DNA from: an uncultured Lachnospiraceae bacterium
GTDB lineage: Bacteria > Bacillota > Clostridia > Lachnospirales > Lachnospiraceae
Direction of reading: 5' to 3'
Assembly: GCA_946531495.1 (NCBI GenBank)
Contig: CAMNAQ010000003.1
Location: 1-64,000 of the forward strand
DNA: 64,000 bases
The position numbers and the translations under genes are program-made. Below, piece by piece: positions 10,016-19,400 of the stretch (its first letter is position 1; every line of letters starts with the position of its first letter). The notes beneath the pieces are model-generated. The model had not been told where the DNA came from and did not search any database. It saw only the letters and a program-made list of their open reading frames with translations.

Positions 10016-10524
10016 TGATGAAACGACTAAAATATCTACTTATATCCATTTTTATAATGTTCGCAATATATAATGTTATATGGGCTACCTATGTATTTTT
10101 CTTATATTACCCATACATAAATGAATTAGGTGGAACAAAACATTGGGAAAACGATGGATATGCTTATTATGTATATCCACCATCTTACTTATCCTTTGTT
10201 AATGGTAATTTGTATATATCCGAAAGAAAGGAATTAAATGATATACCAAAAGAAGGATGTATTAGTCTTATAATCTGGCCACATATAGATGGCCACTGCG
10301 ACATTTCGGTTTTTGTACAGACACCAGAAACATATGATAGCGAGATAAATGACATATATGTTGCTTCATATGGATTACGTCTAGATGAAAATCTGATGCC
10401 TGACTTATCAGAAGAAATAAATGCATCTATATATTCGGAACATGAGGAATTATTCCTGCAAAATTGGGATGATGTTGAAAATATAATTGCTGCAGCTGAG
10501 ATACGATGGCATATAAATATATAG
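10012..10524 (+). CDS. hypothetical membrane-anchored protein
   Basis: 170-aa ORF overlapping the kinase stop by 4 bp; one N-terminal TM. Confidence 0.6.
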   Translation: MMMKRLKYLLISIFIMFAIYNVIWATYVFFLYYPYINELGGTKHWENDGYAYYVYPPSYLSFVNGNLYISERKELNDIPKEGCISLIIWPHIDGHCDISVFVQTPETYDSEINDIYVASYGLRLDENLMPDLSEEINASIYSEHEELFLQNWDDVENIIAAAEIRWHINI

Positions 10525-10563
10525 AAAACTTGATGTATGAAATAGTTTATAAGTAATTCTGAT

Positions 10564-10602
10564 CAAAAGCTGTCAGAACTGATCTGTTCTGACAGCTTTT
10601 GT
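10564..10602. terminator. bidirectional intrinsic terminator
   Basis: aaaagctgtcagaac...gttctgacagctttt perfect stem between convergent genes. Confidence 0.8.
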
Positions 10603-10604
10603 GG

Positions 10605-11840
10605 TTAGGATAATAGCTCTTTATTCTTTCTGATATATTCTTTCCAGACTCTTTCACGTTCTTTTCTGTGAGTACTCTCGTATTTATCCAAATATTCATC
10701 TCGCAGCTCTTTTAATTGAGCTAACAGAGGTGTGTCTTGCGGGAGTTTGCCACGCCTGATGCGTCCGTAGACCTTGTTGTATGCTTTAGTGTATTCTTGG
10801 TGAACCGGATGTTTGAACAGCTTTTCTTTATAACTTTTCCGGCTTGCATATTCGTTACAAGGTGCCTTTGTGTCGCTGTACAATCTGGTGCAGTATTCCT
10901 GAGAGGTTGTATATTTGGCACGGAATGCTTTTCCGCATAGTTTGCATATTCTTAAAACGGATTCGCTTTCCAGCAGAAAATCAAACCCTTTTTTTGCAAG
11001 ATCTTCGACAGAAATAATCGGAAGAGTGTAGTAATCTTTATCGAGCGTTAAAGCGTTCTTATGGGATTTAAAATATGATTTCCAGGAACCGGGTGTTGGC
11101 TTTCCATATTTTTCTCTGTATGCGATAGTGGGTGAAGAGAAGCTTAAAATAGGACGTTTTGCATAATTAATTGTGCCGGATTCTTCGCAGAATTGATCAT
11201 ATATAAATGATACTGTCTTTGGAGATAGTTTTGCACCGGGTTTGTTTTCTGTCATAAATACGGCATTGCTGTAATTCCGAGTGGTTATATATACTTCTTC
11301 AAAATAGTTAATAGAATCAAATACGTGAGTGACAAGTATAGAGATGAAATCATAATCGGAGTCACTTTTTACTTTGTCATTGTCCAATAACAATAAGCAG
11401 TGGGATAATAATCTGTAGCATGTCGAATAGATAAATGCTAATAACGGGTATTGACTGATCAATGGCTGTAGAATATCAAAAGTCTGCAAGGCCATATTAG
11501 TTATTTTTTCTTTGGTAAGATTATTTACCCATGCAATCAGTTCTTGGTTATCGTCGTCATTATTAATCGACAAAACAGATAGTATATCTTTCAGCTTTGC
11601 ATAGCACTGTTTTACATCTTCTTCGTTATTTGCATATCCAAATAATGATATCCAGGATGATAACGCACTTTCTTCTGAAACAAGTACGTATTTTTTTTCC
11701 GGAGCAGTGAATCCTTCATCATCTGCATATTTATTATTAAATAAAAGATATGCAGATTCTGTTTTTTCTTCGGGTGAAAGATCGTAATAAAAATCACAGT
11801 TAATATATTTATCAAATAGTTTGTCAGAGTAGATGTTCAT
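10605..11840 (-). CDS. hypothetical protein with Cys-rich zinc-finger-like motif (DUF6076-like)
   Basis: 411 aa with CKLCGKAFRAKYTTSQEYCTR...C. Confidence 0.5.
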   Translation of the reverse strand: MNIYSDKLFDKYINCDFYYDLSPEEKTESAYLLFNNKYADDEGFTAPEKKYVLVSEESALSSWISLFGYANNEEDVKQCYAKLKDILSVLSINNDDDNQELIAWVNNLTKEKITNMALQTFDILQPLISQYPLLAFIYSTCYRLLSHCLLLLDNDKVKSDSDYDFISILVTHVFDSINYFEEVYITTRNYSNAVFMTENKPGAKLSPKTVSFIYDQFCEESGTINYAKRPILSFSSPTIAYREKYGKPTPGSWKSYFKSHKNALTLDKDYYTLPIISVEDLAKKGFDFLLESESVLRICKLCGKAFRAKYTTSQEYCTRLYSDTKAPCNEYASRKSYKEKLFKHPVHQEYTKAYNKVYGRIRRGKLPQDTPLLAQLKELRDEYLDKYESTHRKERERVWKEYIRKNKELLS

Positions 11841-11909
11841 GATGATTTCCTCTATATCCTGCTTACCAAAAGGCTAACACAAAACAAAAAAATATTCAAT
11901 CGATTTATC

Positions 11910-11938
11910 TTGACAAACATTCGATGGCACTATATGAT
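11910..11938 (+). promoter_or_regulatory. sigma-A-type promoter of xis-int
   Basis: TTGACA (11910-11915), 17-bp spacer, TATGAT (11933-11938). Confidence 0.75.
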
Positions 11939-11950
11939 ACAAGTGGCGCA

Positions 11951-11967
11951 AGACAAAATATTTGTCT
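11951..11967. promoter_or_regulatory. candidate operator dyad
   Basis: agacaaa-ata-tttgtct, perfect 7-bp inverted repeat just downstream of predicted TSS. Confidence 0.45.
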
Positions 11968-12000
11968 AATAATATATCTTGACAAGAAAGGAGGCAACTA

Positions 12001-12216
12001 TTGGTTGGAAATTTGAATTTGAATACCGAAAACATTGCGGTATTTGCGGATTATCCGGATGTTATATCGGTTGATGAACTGTGCTGTATGCTTCATGTGA
12101 GTTCTGTGACGGCATACAAGATGCTTAAAAACGAAGAAATTGAATGCCTGAGGATAGGACATGTTTACAAAATCCCGAAGGTGAATGTTTTGAAATTTCT
12201 TCATCTGATTTCATAG
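12001..12216 (+). CDS. excisionase-type HTH DNA-binding protein
   Basis: VDELCCMLHVSSVTAYKMLKNEEIECLRIGHVYKIP; TTG start behind aaaggagg. Confidence 0.8.
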   Translation: MVGNLNLNTENIAVFADYPDVISVDELCCMLHVSSVTAYKMLKNEEIECLRIGHVYKIPKVNVLKFLHLIS

Positions 12217-12232
12217 GAAAGGAGTGATTTTA

Positions 12233-13441
12233 TTGGTATCAGGGCATCTTTCTGTAAAGAAGGGGTATTACTACTGTGTTCTCAGTTTTAATGATGAATT
12301 GGGAAAACGAAAAACAAAGTGGATCTCCACCGGTCTTCCTGAAAAGGGCAACAAGAAAAGGGCAGAAGCGATCCTTATTGAAGAACGTCGGAAGTTTATA
12401 CCGCCATCAATAACGGGCGGAGCAGATGATCTGTTCGCAGATTTTATGAAATATCAATGGCTTCCGACTGTTAAGGGGAATATAGAACTTTCTACATTCT
12501 CCAGCTATGAAGGGATGCTTAACAATCCGGTATTTCCGTATTTCAAAGAACTGGGGGTGACGCTTAAAGATCTCAAACCAAAACATATTCAGGATTTCTA
12601 TACTTTACAAAGCGGACGTGTTAAGGGGGCGACAGTAAAACATTATCATGCCATCATTCATGAAGCACTTGAATGGGCAGTCAAGATGGAATTGATCCTT
12701 TTCAACCCTGCGGATAGAGTTGATGTTCCCAAGAGCAGACAGTTCATACCGGAATACTATACGGCAGATGAGATAATAAAACTCTTTGACTGTATCAAAG
12801 GAGATGAAATGGAACTGCTGATTAAGATGGCTTGCTTCTATGGACTTCGTAAAAGCGAGATATTGGGGCTTAAGTGGTCAGCCATAGATTTTGAAGATGA
12901 TACTTTTGTCATTCGTCATACAGTAACAAAGACAAGGGTCGGGGGTAAGAAGATTATCGTAAAAAAGGATAGACCTAAACGTAAAGCGAGCTACAGGACG
13001 ATGCCATTATTCGGATCGTTTCGTAAAGAACTGCTCGAAATGAAGGAACGGCAGGAGGCATATAAGAAACTCTGCGGGAAATCATATAATTATGAGGATG
13101 AAGAATATGTCTTTGTGGATGCTATGGGATCTTTACATGATCCGGAACGTGTGAGCAGACATTTCAAATCGGTTCTTCGGAAAAACGGACTGAAAAAGAT
13201 CCGATTTCATGATACAAGACATTCTTCGGGGAGTGCTTTGTGTCAGGACAGAGTAAGCATGAAAGAGATTCAGGAGTGGCTGGGGCATAGTGATTATTCT
13301 ACCACGGCAAATATCTATTCTCATCTTACCAGCGATACAAAGAGAGGCACCATGGAATCTATGGCCAAGGTCCTCGGATTGTGTGATAAAAAAGAAGAGA
13401 CTGCATCAAAAGAGGCAATCCCTTCTGTAGCAAAGGATTAA
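12233..13441 (+). CDS. tyrosine recombinase/integrase
   Basis: Catalytic motifs ACFYGLRKSEILGLKW, FHDTRHSSGS, LGHSDYSTTANIYSHL; likely TTG start 12233 (GTG 12224 has no RBS spacing). Confidence 0.93.
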   Translation: MVSGHLSVKKGYYYCVLSFNDELGKRKTKWISTGLPEKGNKKRAEAILIEERRKFIPPSITGGADDLFADFMKYQWLPTVKGNIELSTFSSYEGMLNNPVFPYFKELGVTLKDLKPKHIQDFYTLQSGRVKGATVKHYHAIIHEALEWAVKMELILFNPADRVDVPKSRQFIPEYYTADEIIKLFDCIKGDEMELLIKMACFYGLRKSEILGLKWSAIDFEDDTFVIRHTVTKTRVGGKKIIVKKDRPKRKASYRTMPLFGSFRKELLEMKERQEAYKKLCGKSYNYEDEEYVFVDAMGSLHDPERVSRHFKSVLRKNGLKKIRFHDTRHSSGSALCQDRVSMKEIQEWLGHSDYSTTANIYSHLTSDTKRGTMESMAKVLGLCDKKEETASKEAIPSVAKD

Positions 13442-13505
13442 GCATCAACCTACCACAGAATCTGCTTAACCCATGCAAGCAATATTTTTGTTTTTAGAAC
13501 AATTT

Positions 13506-13529
13506 CGGAGGAGCGACCTGGCTCCTCCG
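13506..13529 (-). terminator. stem-loop 3' of tRNA-Ser
   Basis: cggaggag-cgacctgg-ctcctccg 8-bp stem. Confidence 0.45.
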
Positions 13530-13534
13530 GGAAG

Positions 13535-13621
13535 CGCAGAGGGTGGGATTCGAACCCACGCACCGGGAACCGGCCTAAAGCATTTCGAGTGCTCCCTCTT
13601 GGACCACTTGAGTACCTCTGC
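13535..13621 (-). tRNA. tRNA-Ser(CGA)
   Basis: Reverse complement GCAGAGGTACTCAAGTGGTCC...GAGCA CTCGAAA TGCTT...GGGTTCGAATCCC ACCCTCTGC G; class II long variable arm; G73. Confidence 0.93.
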
Positions 13622-13781
13622 ATTTATTGAAATATCGAATCTCTAAAAACCATTCTGAATGACGGATACGAGAATGGAGAGAACTGAAGGAGAGAACTGG
13701 ATATTTTCACAAACTATTAAACCTCAAAAGTTCAGTAATATCAACGGTTTGCGGAATCAGGCAATCCGAAAAGCAATTAGT

Positions 13782-13821
13782 TTTCGAGTGCGCCCCGTTA
13801 TGACCGCTTCGATACGTCTCC
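13782..13821 (-). pseudogene. 5' half of a second tRNA-Ser
   Basis: Reverse complement GGAGACGTATCGAAGCGGTCATAACGGGGCGCACTCGAAA has acceptor 5' strand, D-arm and anticodon loop, but no T-arm follows. Confidence 0.6.
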
Positions 13822-14222
13822 ATAAATATGAGCAGTGCATGGCGCTGCTTTTTTCAACTACCATAATATATATGTTTTTGGGGTGCCCGTCAATCCGTTT
13901 ATGCTCGATACGGCAGATATCTTTCTTTTTCATTTCTTTGCAGCGGGCAGTATCTTTCGATGAAAGGTCCAGTGATCATCGAAATGTAAGCAATTTCATC
14001 GTTTTTCATTCCCATTTTCATACCAAATGTTGTGGGGAAGATCAAAAATGCCTATAAATATAGAATTTTCGGCGTTTTCAGCTTTTTTTCCGCTTTCAGG
14101 ATTCACACGAAAAGTTTATGAAAATTTTATGAAAGAAAATGAAAGAAAAATTTGGGGCAATAGATAACGCAATGCCGTAAAACCGCATAAAAACGGGACT
14201 TTATGTAAAAAATGCACAATAA

Positions 14223-14235
14223 AAGCGCTTACATT
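14223..14235 (+). promoter_or_regulatory. LacI-family-type operator, copy 1
   Basis: aagcgcttacatt, identical to 14284-14296. Confidence 0.55.
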
Positions 14236-14241
14236 TTTGCG

Positions 14242-14270
14242 TTGCATTTGTAAATATGACTTGCTATAAT
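14242..14270 (+). promoter_or_regulatory. promoter of ABC-transporter operon
   Basis: TTGCAT, 17-bp spacer, TATAAT (14265-14270). Confidence 0.65.
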
Positions 14271-14283
14271 CTAATCATCAAGT

Positions 14284-14296
14284 AAGCGCTTACATT
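14284..14296 (+). promoter_or_regulatory. LacI-family-type operator, copy 2
   Basis: aagcgcttacatt just downstream of predicted TSS. Confidence 0.55.
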
Positions 14297-14345
14297 ACTA
14301 TTATCATTGGTAAAACGGCGCGAGGGGACTTGACAGGGTGACTGA

Positions 14346-14939
14346 ATGGACCGGCAGATAAGCTTCGCACAATACAGGGTCATCGATAATATTCTGTTTG
14401 GGATAATACTGGTGATCTCCGAATCGGTCATTATCACCGCTGCGGGAAGATGGTTTCCCGGGCAGCTTTATACAGTATCTGTTGCGGCTGCTGTTACGGC
14501 GATAGTGATGATAAGATGGGGCGTATGGGCGGTATTCCATTCGGCACTTTCCGCATTTGTATATATCCTTCTTCAGGGCGGATCGCCTGAACAGCTTTTG
14601 ATCTATGTGATCGGAAATGAATTTGCACTTGCCGGTCTCTTGATGATCAGGTTAGCGGGCGGGAAGCGGATCAGGGACAATGTACTTTTGACCATCGTCT
14701 ATGCACTTACTGTTCAGCTTCTGATGCAGATAGGACGGGGAGTCGTGGCTGCGGCACTTGGAGCGGGAATCGGAGCTGTACCAAAGTTTATAACGATGGA
14801 TGCTCTTTCCGAACTGTTCACGGTATTGATAGTTTTCACGGCTTCGAGACTTGATGGGGTTTTTGAAGATCAGAAAACCTATCTTTTGGGATTACAGAAA
14901 GAAAAAGAGAACCAAAACGGGGAAAATGAAAATGGCTGA
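14346..14939 (+). CDS. hypothetical multi-pass membrane protein (operon head)
   Basis: 197 aa, several TM segments; overlaps next gene. Confidence 0.65.
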   Translation: MDRQISFAQYRVIDNILFGIILVISESVIITAAGRWFPGQLYTVSVAAAVTAIVMIRWGVWAVFHSALSAFVYILLQGGSPEQLLIYVIGNEFALAGLLMIRLAGGKRIRDNVLLTIVYALTVQLLMQIGRGVVAAALGAGIGAVPKFITMDALSELFTVLIVFTASRLDGVFEDQKTYLLGLQKEKENQNGENENG

Positions 14940-15993
14940 TATTAAAGCAAAAGGCGCGGATTATCTTGTTTATGATAAGGAAAAGGGAACTTATCATATG
15001 GATCCCGAGCAGGCTGTCAGGGATGATGTTGAGAAGCATTACTGGTTGCATGTGGCACGTACTGTCATTAAGGACTGGCGTCTGTATGTGATGCTTGTCC
15101 CGATGCTTCTTGTATTTTTGTTCTGGCGTTATTTCCCCATGTATGAGCTCCTCGGATGCTTCAAGGTTTCCGATAATACTCTTTCCGTATCGGATCAGCT
15201 CTTTTCGGGCTTCTATAATTTTAAGGTTCTTCTTTCCGGAAAGACAACGATCTCGAATGAATTCTGGAGAGCGCTCAGAAATACCTTTATCCTGAGCTTT
15301 TACGGATTGCTTTTCGGATTTCCTTTCCCCATAATCCTTGCATTGTTTTTTAATGAGATACGTTCAAATATCTTACGAAGCGTATTTCAGGTTCTTACAT
15401 ATCTTCCCAAGTTTATGTCCACAGTCGTCATCACCTCACTTTGCGTAATGCTCGTCAAGCAGGGCGGACTTACTTCCAACATGGGTATCGTATCCCAGCT
15501 TCTCGTAAAGCTCGGAATGGTCGATCAGGAAACGGCATACGCCGGACTTTTGAATCTCCCGAGATTCTTCAGACCCATTTATATATTGAGCGGTATCTGG
15601 GAAGGATCGGGATACGGAAGCATAGTATTCTTTGCGGCAATTATATCGATATCACCTACCAGCTATGAAGCGGCTCAGATCGACGGAGCGGGCAAGTGGG
15701 CTCAGATGAGATATGTTGTTCTTCCCAGCATTCTTTCCACCATAGTCATCATGCTCATAACGAGAATAGGAACTCTTCTTTCCATAGGATACGAGAAGGT
15801 ACTCCTTTTGTATAACGCAAATACATTCATTACCGCAGATGTTGTCTCGACGCTTGCAAACCGTTACGGTCTCGAAGGTGCAGCAAAGGGAATTTCGTCC
15901 GCGGCCGAAATGATGAGTAACGTCATAAGCATGCTCCTGGTAATCGGAGCCAACACCATTGCCCGTAAGGCATCGGATACGTCACTTTATTGA
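14932..15993 (+). CDS. carbohydrate ABC transporter permease (LplB-like)
   Basis: EAAQIDGAGKWAQMRYVVLPSI EAA loop; start at 14926 or 14932. Confidence 0.9.
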   Translation: MADIKAKGADYLVYDKEKGTYHMDPEQAVRDDVEKHYWLHVARTVIKDWRLYVMLVPMLLVFLFWRYFPMYELLGCFKVSDNTLSVSDQLFSGFYNFKVLLSGKTTISNEFWRALRNTFILSFYGLLFGFPFPIILALFFNEIRSNILRSVFQVLTYLPKFMSTVVITSLCVMLVKQGGLTSNMGIVSQLLVKLGMVDQETAYAGLLNLPRFFRPIYILSGIWEGSGYGSIVFFAAIISISPTSYEAAQIDGAGKWAQMRYVVLPSILSTIVIMLITRIGTLLSIGYEKVLLLYNANTFITADVVSTLANRYGLEGAAKGISSAAEMMSNVISMLLVIGANTIARKASDTSLY

Positions 15994-16005
15994 TAGGAGC
16001 CGGAG

Positions 16006-16896
16006 ATGAAGAGAAAACTTGAAGTATCAGAATTAATATTCAAGGTATTCAGCTATCTGTTTCTGGCTGTATTCGCCCTGATGTGCCTGTACCCCTTCGT
16101 TTATGCGATCTCTGCATCCATAAGCGGAGCCCATGAGGTTGATTACAACGAGATAGTGCTGCTTCCCAAGAACATACAGTTCGATGCGTTCCGCAAGATG
16201 TTCAATGACAATATGTTCTGGAATGCATATTCCAATACACTGTTCCTTACGGTGTTCGGAACTCTCTGGGCAATGTTTTATTCGATCCTCGGAGCATATG
16301 CACTTTCCAAGAAGAGACTGTTATTCAGAAAGTTCTTCAACTTTTTCCTTGTTTTCACCATGTGGTTCTCGGCCGGCATCGTTCCCCAGTATCTGAATTA
16401 TCTGGCAACGAAATCGATATTCAATAAAGCCGGGATCATGGATGATAAATGGCTGGTAGTCATTGCAATGGGTATGGCGGCCATGAACATCATCCTTCTC
16501 AGAAACGCATTTGAGGGAATTCCTTCCGAGATAGAAGAGGCGGCTATAGTCGACGGGGCAACGGAATTTCAGGTTCTGAAGACGGTATACATACCGATGA
16601 GCAAATCCACCATTGCAACGGTTGCATTGTTCTTCGCCATATCAAGATGGAACGGATACTTCTGGGCCCGTCAGATGATATCCAACGGATTTGAAAAGCC
16701 TTTGCAGGTTTTTATCAGAGAATTGCTTGAGCAGTATCAGGATCCTGAATATACGGCAGGCTGGAACGAAGTATATTCATCGGACTCTATAATATATGCA
16801 CTTATTGTATGTTCGATCATCCCGATACTTGTGATCTATCCCTTTATACAGAAGTATTTTGCAAAGGGAGTCAACATGGGCGGAGTCAAGGAATAA
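16006..16896 (+). CDS. carbohydrate ABC transporter permease (LplC/YtcP-like)
   Basis: IEEAAIVDGATEFQVLKTVYIPMSKS EAA loop. Confidence 0.92.
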   Translation: MKRKLEVSELIFKVFSYLFLAVFALMCLYPFVYAISASISGAHEVDYNEIVLLPKNIQFDAFRKMFNDNMFWNAYSNTLFLTVFGTLWAMFYSILGAYALSKKRLLFRKFFNFFLVFTMWFSAGIVPQYLNYLATKSIFNKAGIMDDKWLVVIAMGMAAMNIILLRNAFEGIPSEIEEAAIVDGATEFQVLKTVYIPMSKSTIATVALFFAISRWNGYFWARQMISNGFEKPLQVFIRELLEQYQDPEYTAGWNEVYSSDSIIYALIVCSIIPILVIYPFIQKYFAKGVNMGGVKE

Positions 16897-16970
16897 AACC
16901 GCCTGAAACAGATTATTCCGGATATAAGTCCGAGATAATAGTTTTTGCTTAATCTTTAAGGAGGATTAGT

Positions 16971-19274
16971 ATGAAAAAGAAGTTAGTATCGATGCTTCTC
17001 GTATCATGCATGAGCATTGCAATGCTCGCCGGATGCGGAAATACGCTTGAAGCACCCGTAACGCCTGAGACCGGAGATCCCACCGCAGTGGCTCAGCCCG
17101 GCGTAGGCGGAGGAGATGGAGAGACAGTTGAGGTCGATCCACTCGCATTTACACCCGGAACCGAGCTTCGTATGGCAACCGGATATAACAGTGCTGCAAC
17201 AGGCCTGGTTTTCGATTCCGAGACCATCGCAAAGGCTAACAAGGTTTCTGTTGATGAGGATGCCATCAGATCACAGATGGAAGCAGACGGCAAGACAGAA
17301 GACGAGATCAAGGCTGCTATCGCAGAGGCTAAGGAAGAAGCTTATTCAGGTCTTACCATTACTCTTGCGGACGGCAACACCTACATGGCAGGCGATCTCA
17401 AGCCTACCTGGGTTGAAGTTCAGAACAGACTCGGAATGTCATTCACCAGCGTTTACCAGGGCAACTCCGCAGCCAAGGAGTTCGATTACTGGAAAGAGCA
17501 GCTTGACCAGGTTGATATGGTTTCCGGAACCGCAGCAAAGCTCAATGAGTTCGGTGAGACCGGATCCATCGTAAACATTGCTGAGTATCTTGATCTTATG
17601 CCGAATTTCAGTGCATATCTCGAGGCTAACCCCATCGTTCGTCTTTCCATCACAGGTAATGTTGATACCGGAGCAATCTATTTCAGCCCTTACTTCGATG
17701 GTGTAAACGATATTGAGAGAATGCCCCTTATGAGAACCGACTGGGTCGTAGCTCTTCTCGACGGAGAAGGTGAATTTACAGCTGATGCCTGCAACAATAC
17801 CAAGCCTGCTGTATATCAGCCTTATATGCCTACATCCGGTAAGGTTGACATTGATGTCGTAACTCTTGACGGAAAATCTGTTGAGACCATTACCAAGGAT
17901 TACGATGCAGCAGGAAATATCGTTCAGCTTATGAACGATGCAGGCGTTATGAGTGGCGTAGATGCAGTTAATATGCTTCGTAACTATATTGATACCGCAT
18001 ATAACGGATATTACGGAACCGCACGTTCCAACCTCTTCGTCGGACAGAATGCAGCATGGGATGCTGATGAGCTTGTAGCACTTCTCAGATGCGTTGTTTC
18101 AAATCCCCAGACTCTTAATGGAACCGATTCTGTACAGGGTATCTTCTCGCGTGAGGATGCAAACAACCAGAGACGTGTTGATATGTTCAGATTCTGCGGA
18201 ACTCTCTTTGGTGTAAGAGGACTTGAGTCTCGTCAGGATTATCTCTATGTCGGAACAGACGGACAGCTTCATGATGCACGTATGGAAGCTGAAACTTATG
18301 AAGCTCTTCTGAGAATGAACGACATGGTTAAGGAAGGACTTATCTCCGAAGCTTTCGTAAAGAGCCAGGATGAGAAGACCCAGAACTACCTTGAGAACGA
18401 TACCGGATTCATGCACTATGACTACAACCAGACCCAGACTCTTTACAACGACTCCAAGCTTGATAACGCAGCAGGTGAGAAGTATATGGCAGTTATGGTG
18501 CCTGTAGCTCACTGGTATGACGGATCCAGCAATGATGGCGTTTATATGAGATTTACCGAGTCCTGGAGATCTGTTAAGACTGATGGTTGGGGAATCTCTG
18601 CAGCAGGCGTTGCAGGCAACCAGGACAAGCTCTATGCAGCTCTTAAGCTTATCGACTACGCATACAGCGCAGAAGGAACCATTCTCATGTCTTACGGACC
18701 CGATGCATTTATCAAGACAAATGCTGACGGAAGCTATGTAACATTTAACTTTAACGGAACCCAGATGCCCGAGATCTCCGATGCAACAAGAGCAGAGCTT
18801 TGGGAGAAGGCAAGCGGAAACTATACCAACTATGCACGTCAGTTCCTTGGATCAACTCTTTCATTCATGAAGAGCCAGGCATTCGAGTATCAGTGCACCA
18901 CAGAAGTAGGACGTGAAGGCGCAGGATACATTTCCAACGCTATCGGCCTCGGAACCATTAAGCATCCTGAACTTGCACTTGCTTCCAACAGCTGGTACAC
19001 CTCAGTTCCTACCACACTTCCTACAACTACTGCTGATAATGATCTCATCAACAGCTACACCGATCTGACCACCAACTTCAGCAGCTCTAAGGGAGATGAC
19101 CAGGTCAACGTTCTTGTTAATATCATTGTAAACGGAAACGGTGGAGCAATCGCCGGATTCGGTTCACCTGCAGAAGCTGCTGCAACAGTATCTGATACCT
19201 ACAGCGGCAAGCAGTATCTGACCATCAAGAATACTGCTTGGGAAGAGGATCAGGACTTCTACGCATCACTTTGA
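16971..19274 (+). CDS. extracellular solute-binding lipoprotein (767 aa)
   Basis: Lipobox MLLVSCMSIAMLAGCG; follows two permeases. Confidence 0.88.
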   Translation: MKKKLVSMLLVSCMSIAMLAGCGNTLEAPVTPETGDPTAVAQPGVGGGDGETVEVDPLAFTPGTELRMATGYNSAATGLVFDSETIAKANKVSVDEDAIRSQMEADGKTEDEIKAAIAEAKEEAYSGLTITLADGNTYMAGDLKPTWVEVQNRLGMSFTSVYQGNSAAKEFDYWKEQLDQVDMVSGTAAKLNEFGETGSIVNIAEYLDLMPNFSAYLEANPIVRLSITGNVDTGAIYFSPYFDGVNDIERMPLMRTDWVVALLDGEGEFTADACNNTKPAVYQPYMPTSGKVDIDVVTLDGKSVETITKDYDAAGNIVQLMNDAGVMSGVDAVNMLRNYIDTAYNGYYGTARSNLFVGQNAAWDADELVALLRCVVSNPQTLNGTDSVQGIFSREDANNQRRVDMFRFCGTLFGVRGLESRQDYLYVGTDGQLHDARMEAETYEALLRMNDMVKEGLISEAFVKSQDEKTQNYLENDTGFMHYDYNQTQTLYNDSKLDNAAGEKYMAVMVPVAHWYDGSSNDGVYMRFTESWRSVKTDGWGISAAGVAGNQDKLYAALKLIDYAYSAEGTILMSYGPDAFIKTNADGSYVTFNFNGTQMPEISDATRAELWEKASGNYTNYARQFLGSTLSFMKSQAFEYQCTTEVGREGAGYISNAIGLGTIKHPELALASNSWYTSVPTTLPTTTADNDLINSYTDLTTNFSSSKGDDQVNVLVNIIVNGNGGAIAGFGSPAEAAATVSDTYSGKQYLTIKNTAWEEDQDFYASL

Positions 19275-19308
19275 TGATATTAATGATCTGAGTTATTAAA
19301 CAAAACTG

Positions 19309-19340
19309 CGGCTTCGGACAGCGGCTGCTGTCCGGAGCCG
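19309..19340 (+). other. intercistronic stem-loop (possible mRNA stabiliser)
   Basis: cggcttcggacagc-ggct-gctgtccggagccg, 14-bp stem with one G-U. Confidence 0.6.
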
Positions 19341-19400
19341 GAAATTATAAGACTTCCGGCATATGCCGGTTTTGAAATCTTTATCCGTGGGGATTTTCAC

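Noticed and set aside
13659-14057. 132-aa + strand ORF after tRNA-Ser
   Set aside because: Overlaps the half tRNA-Ser and has no coding character; likely spurious.
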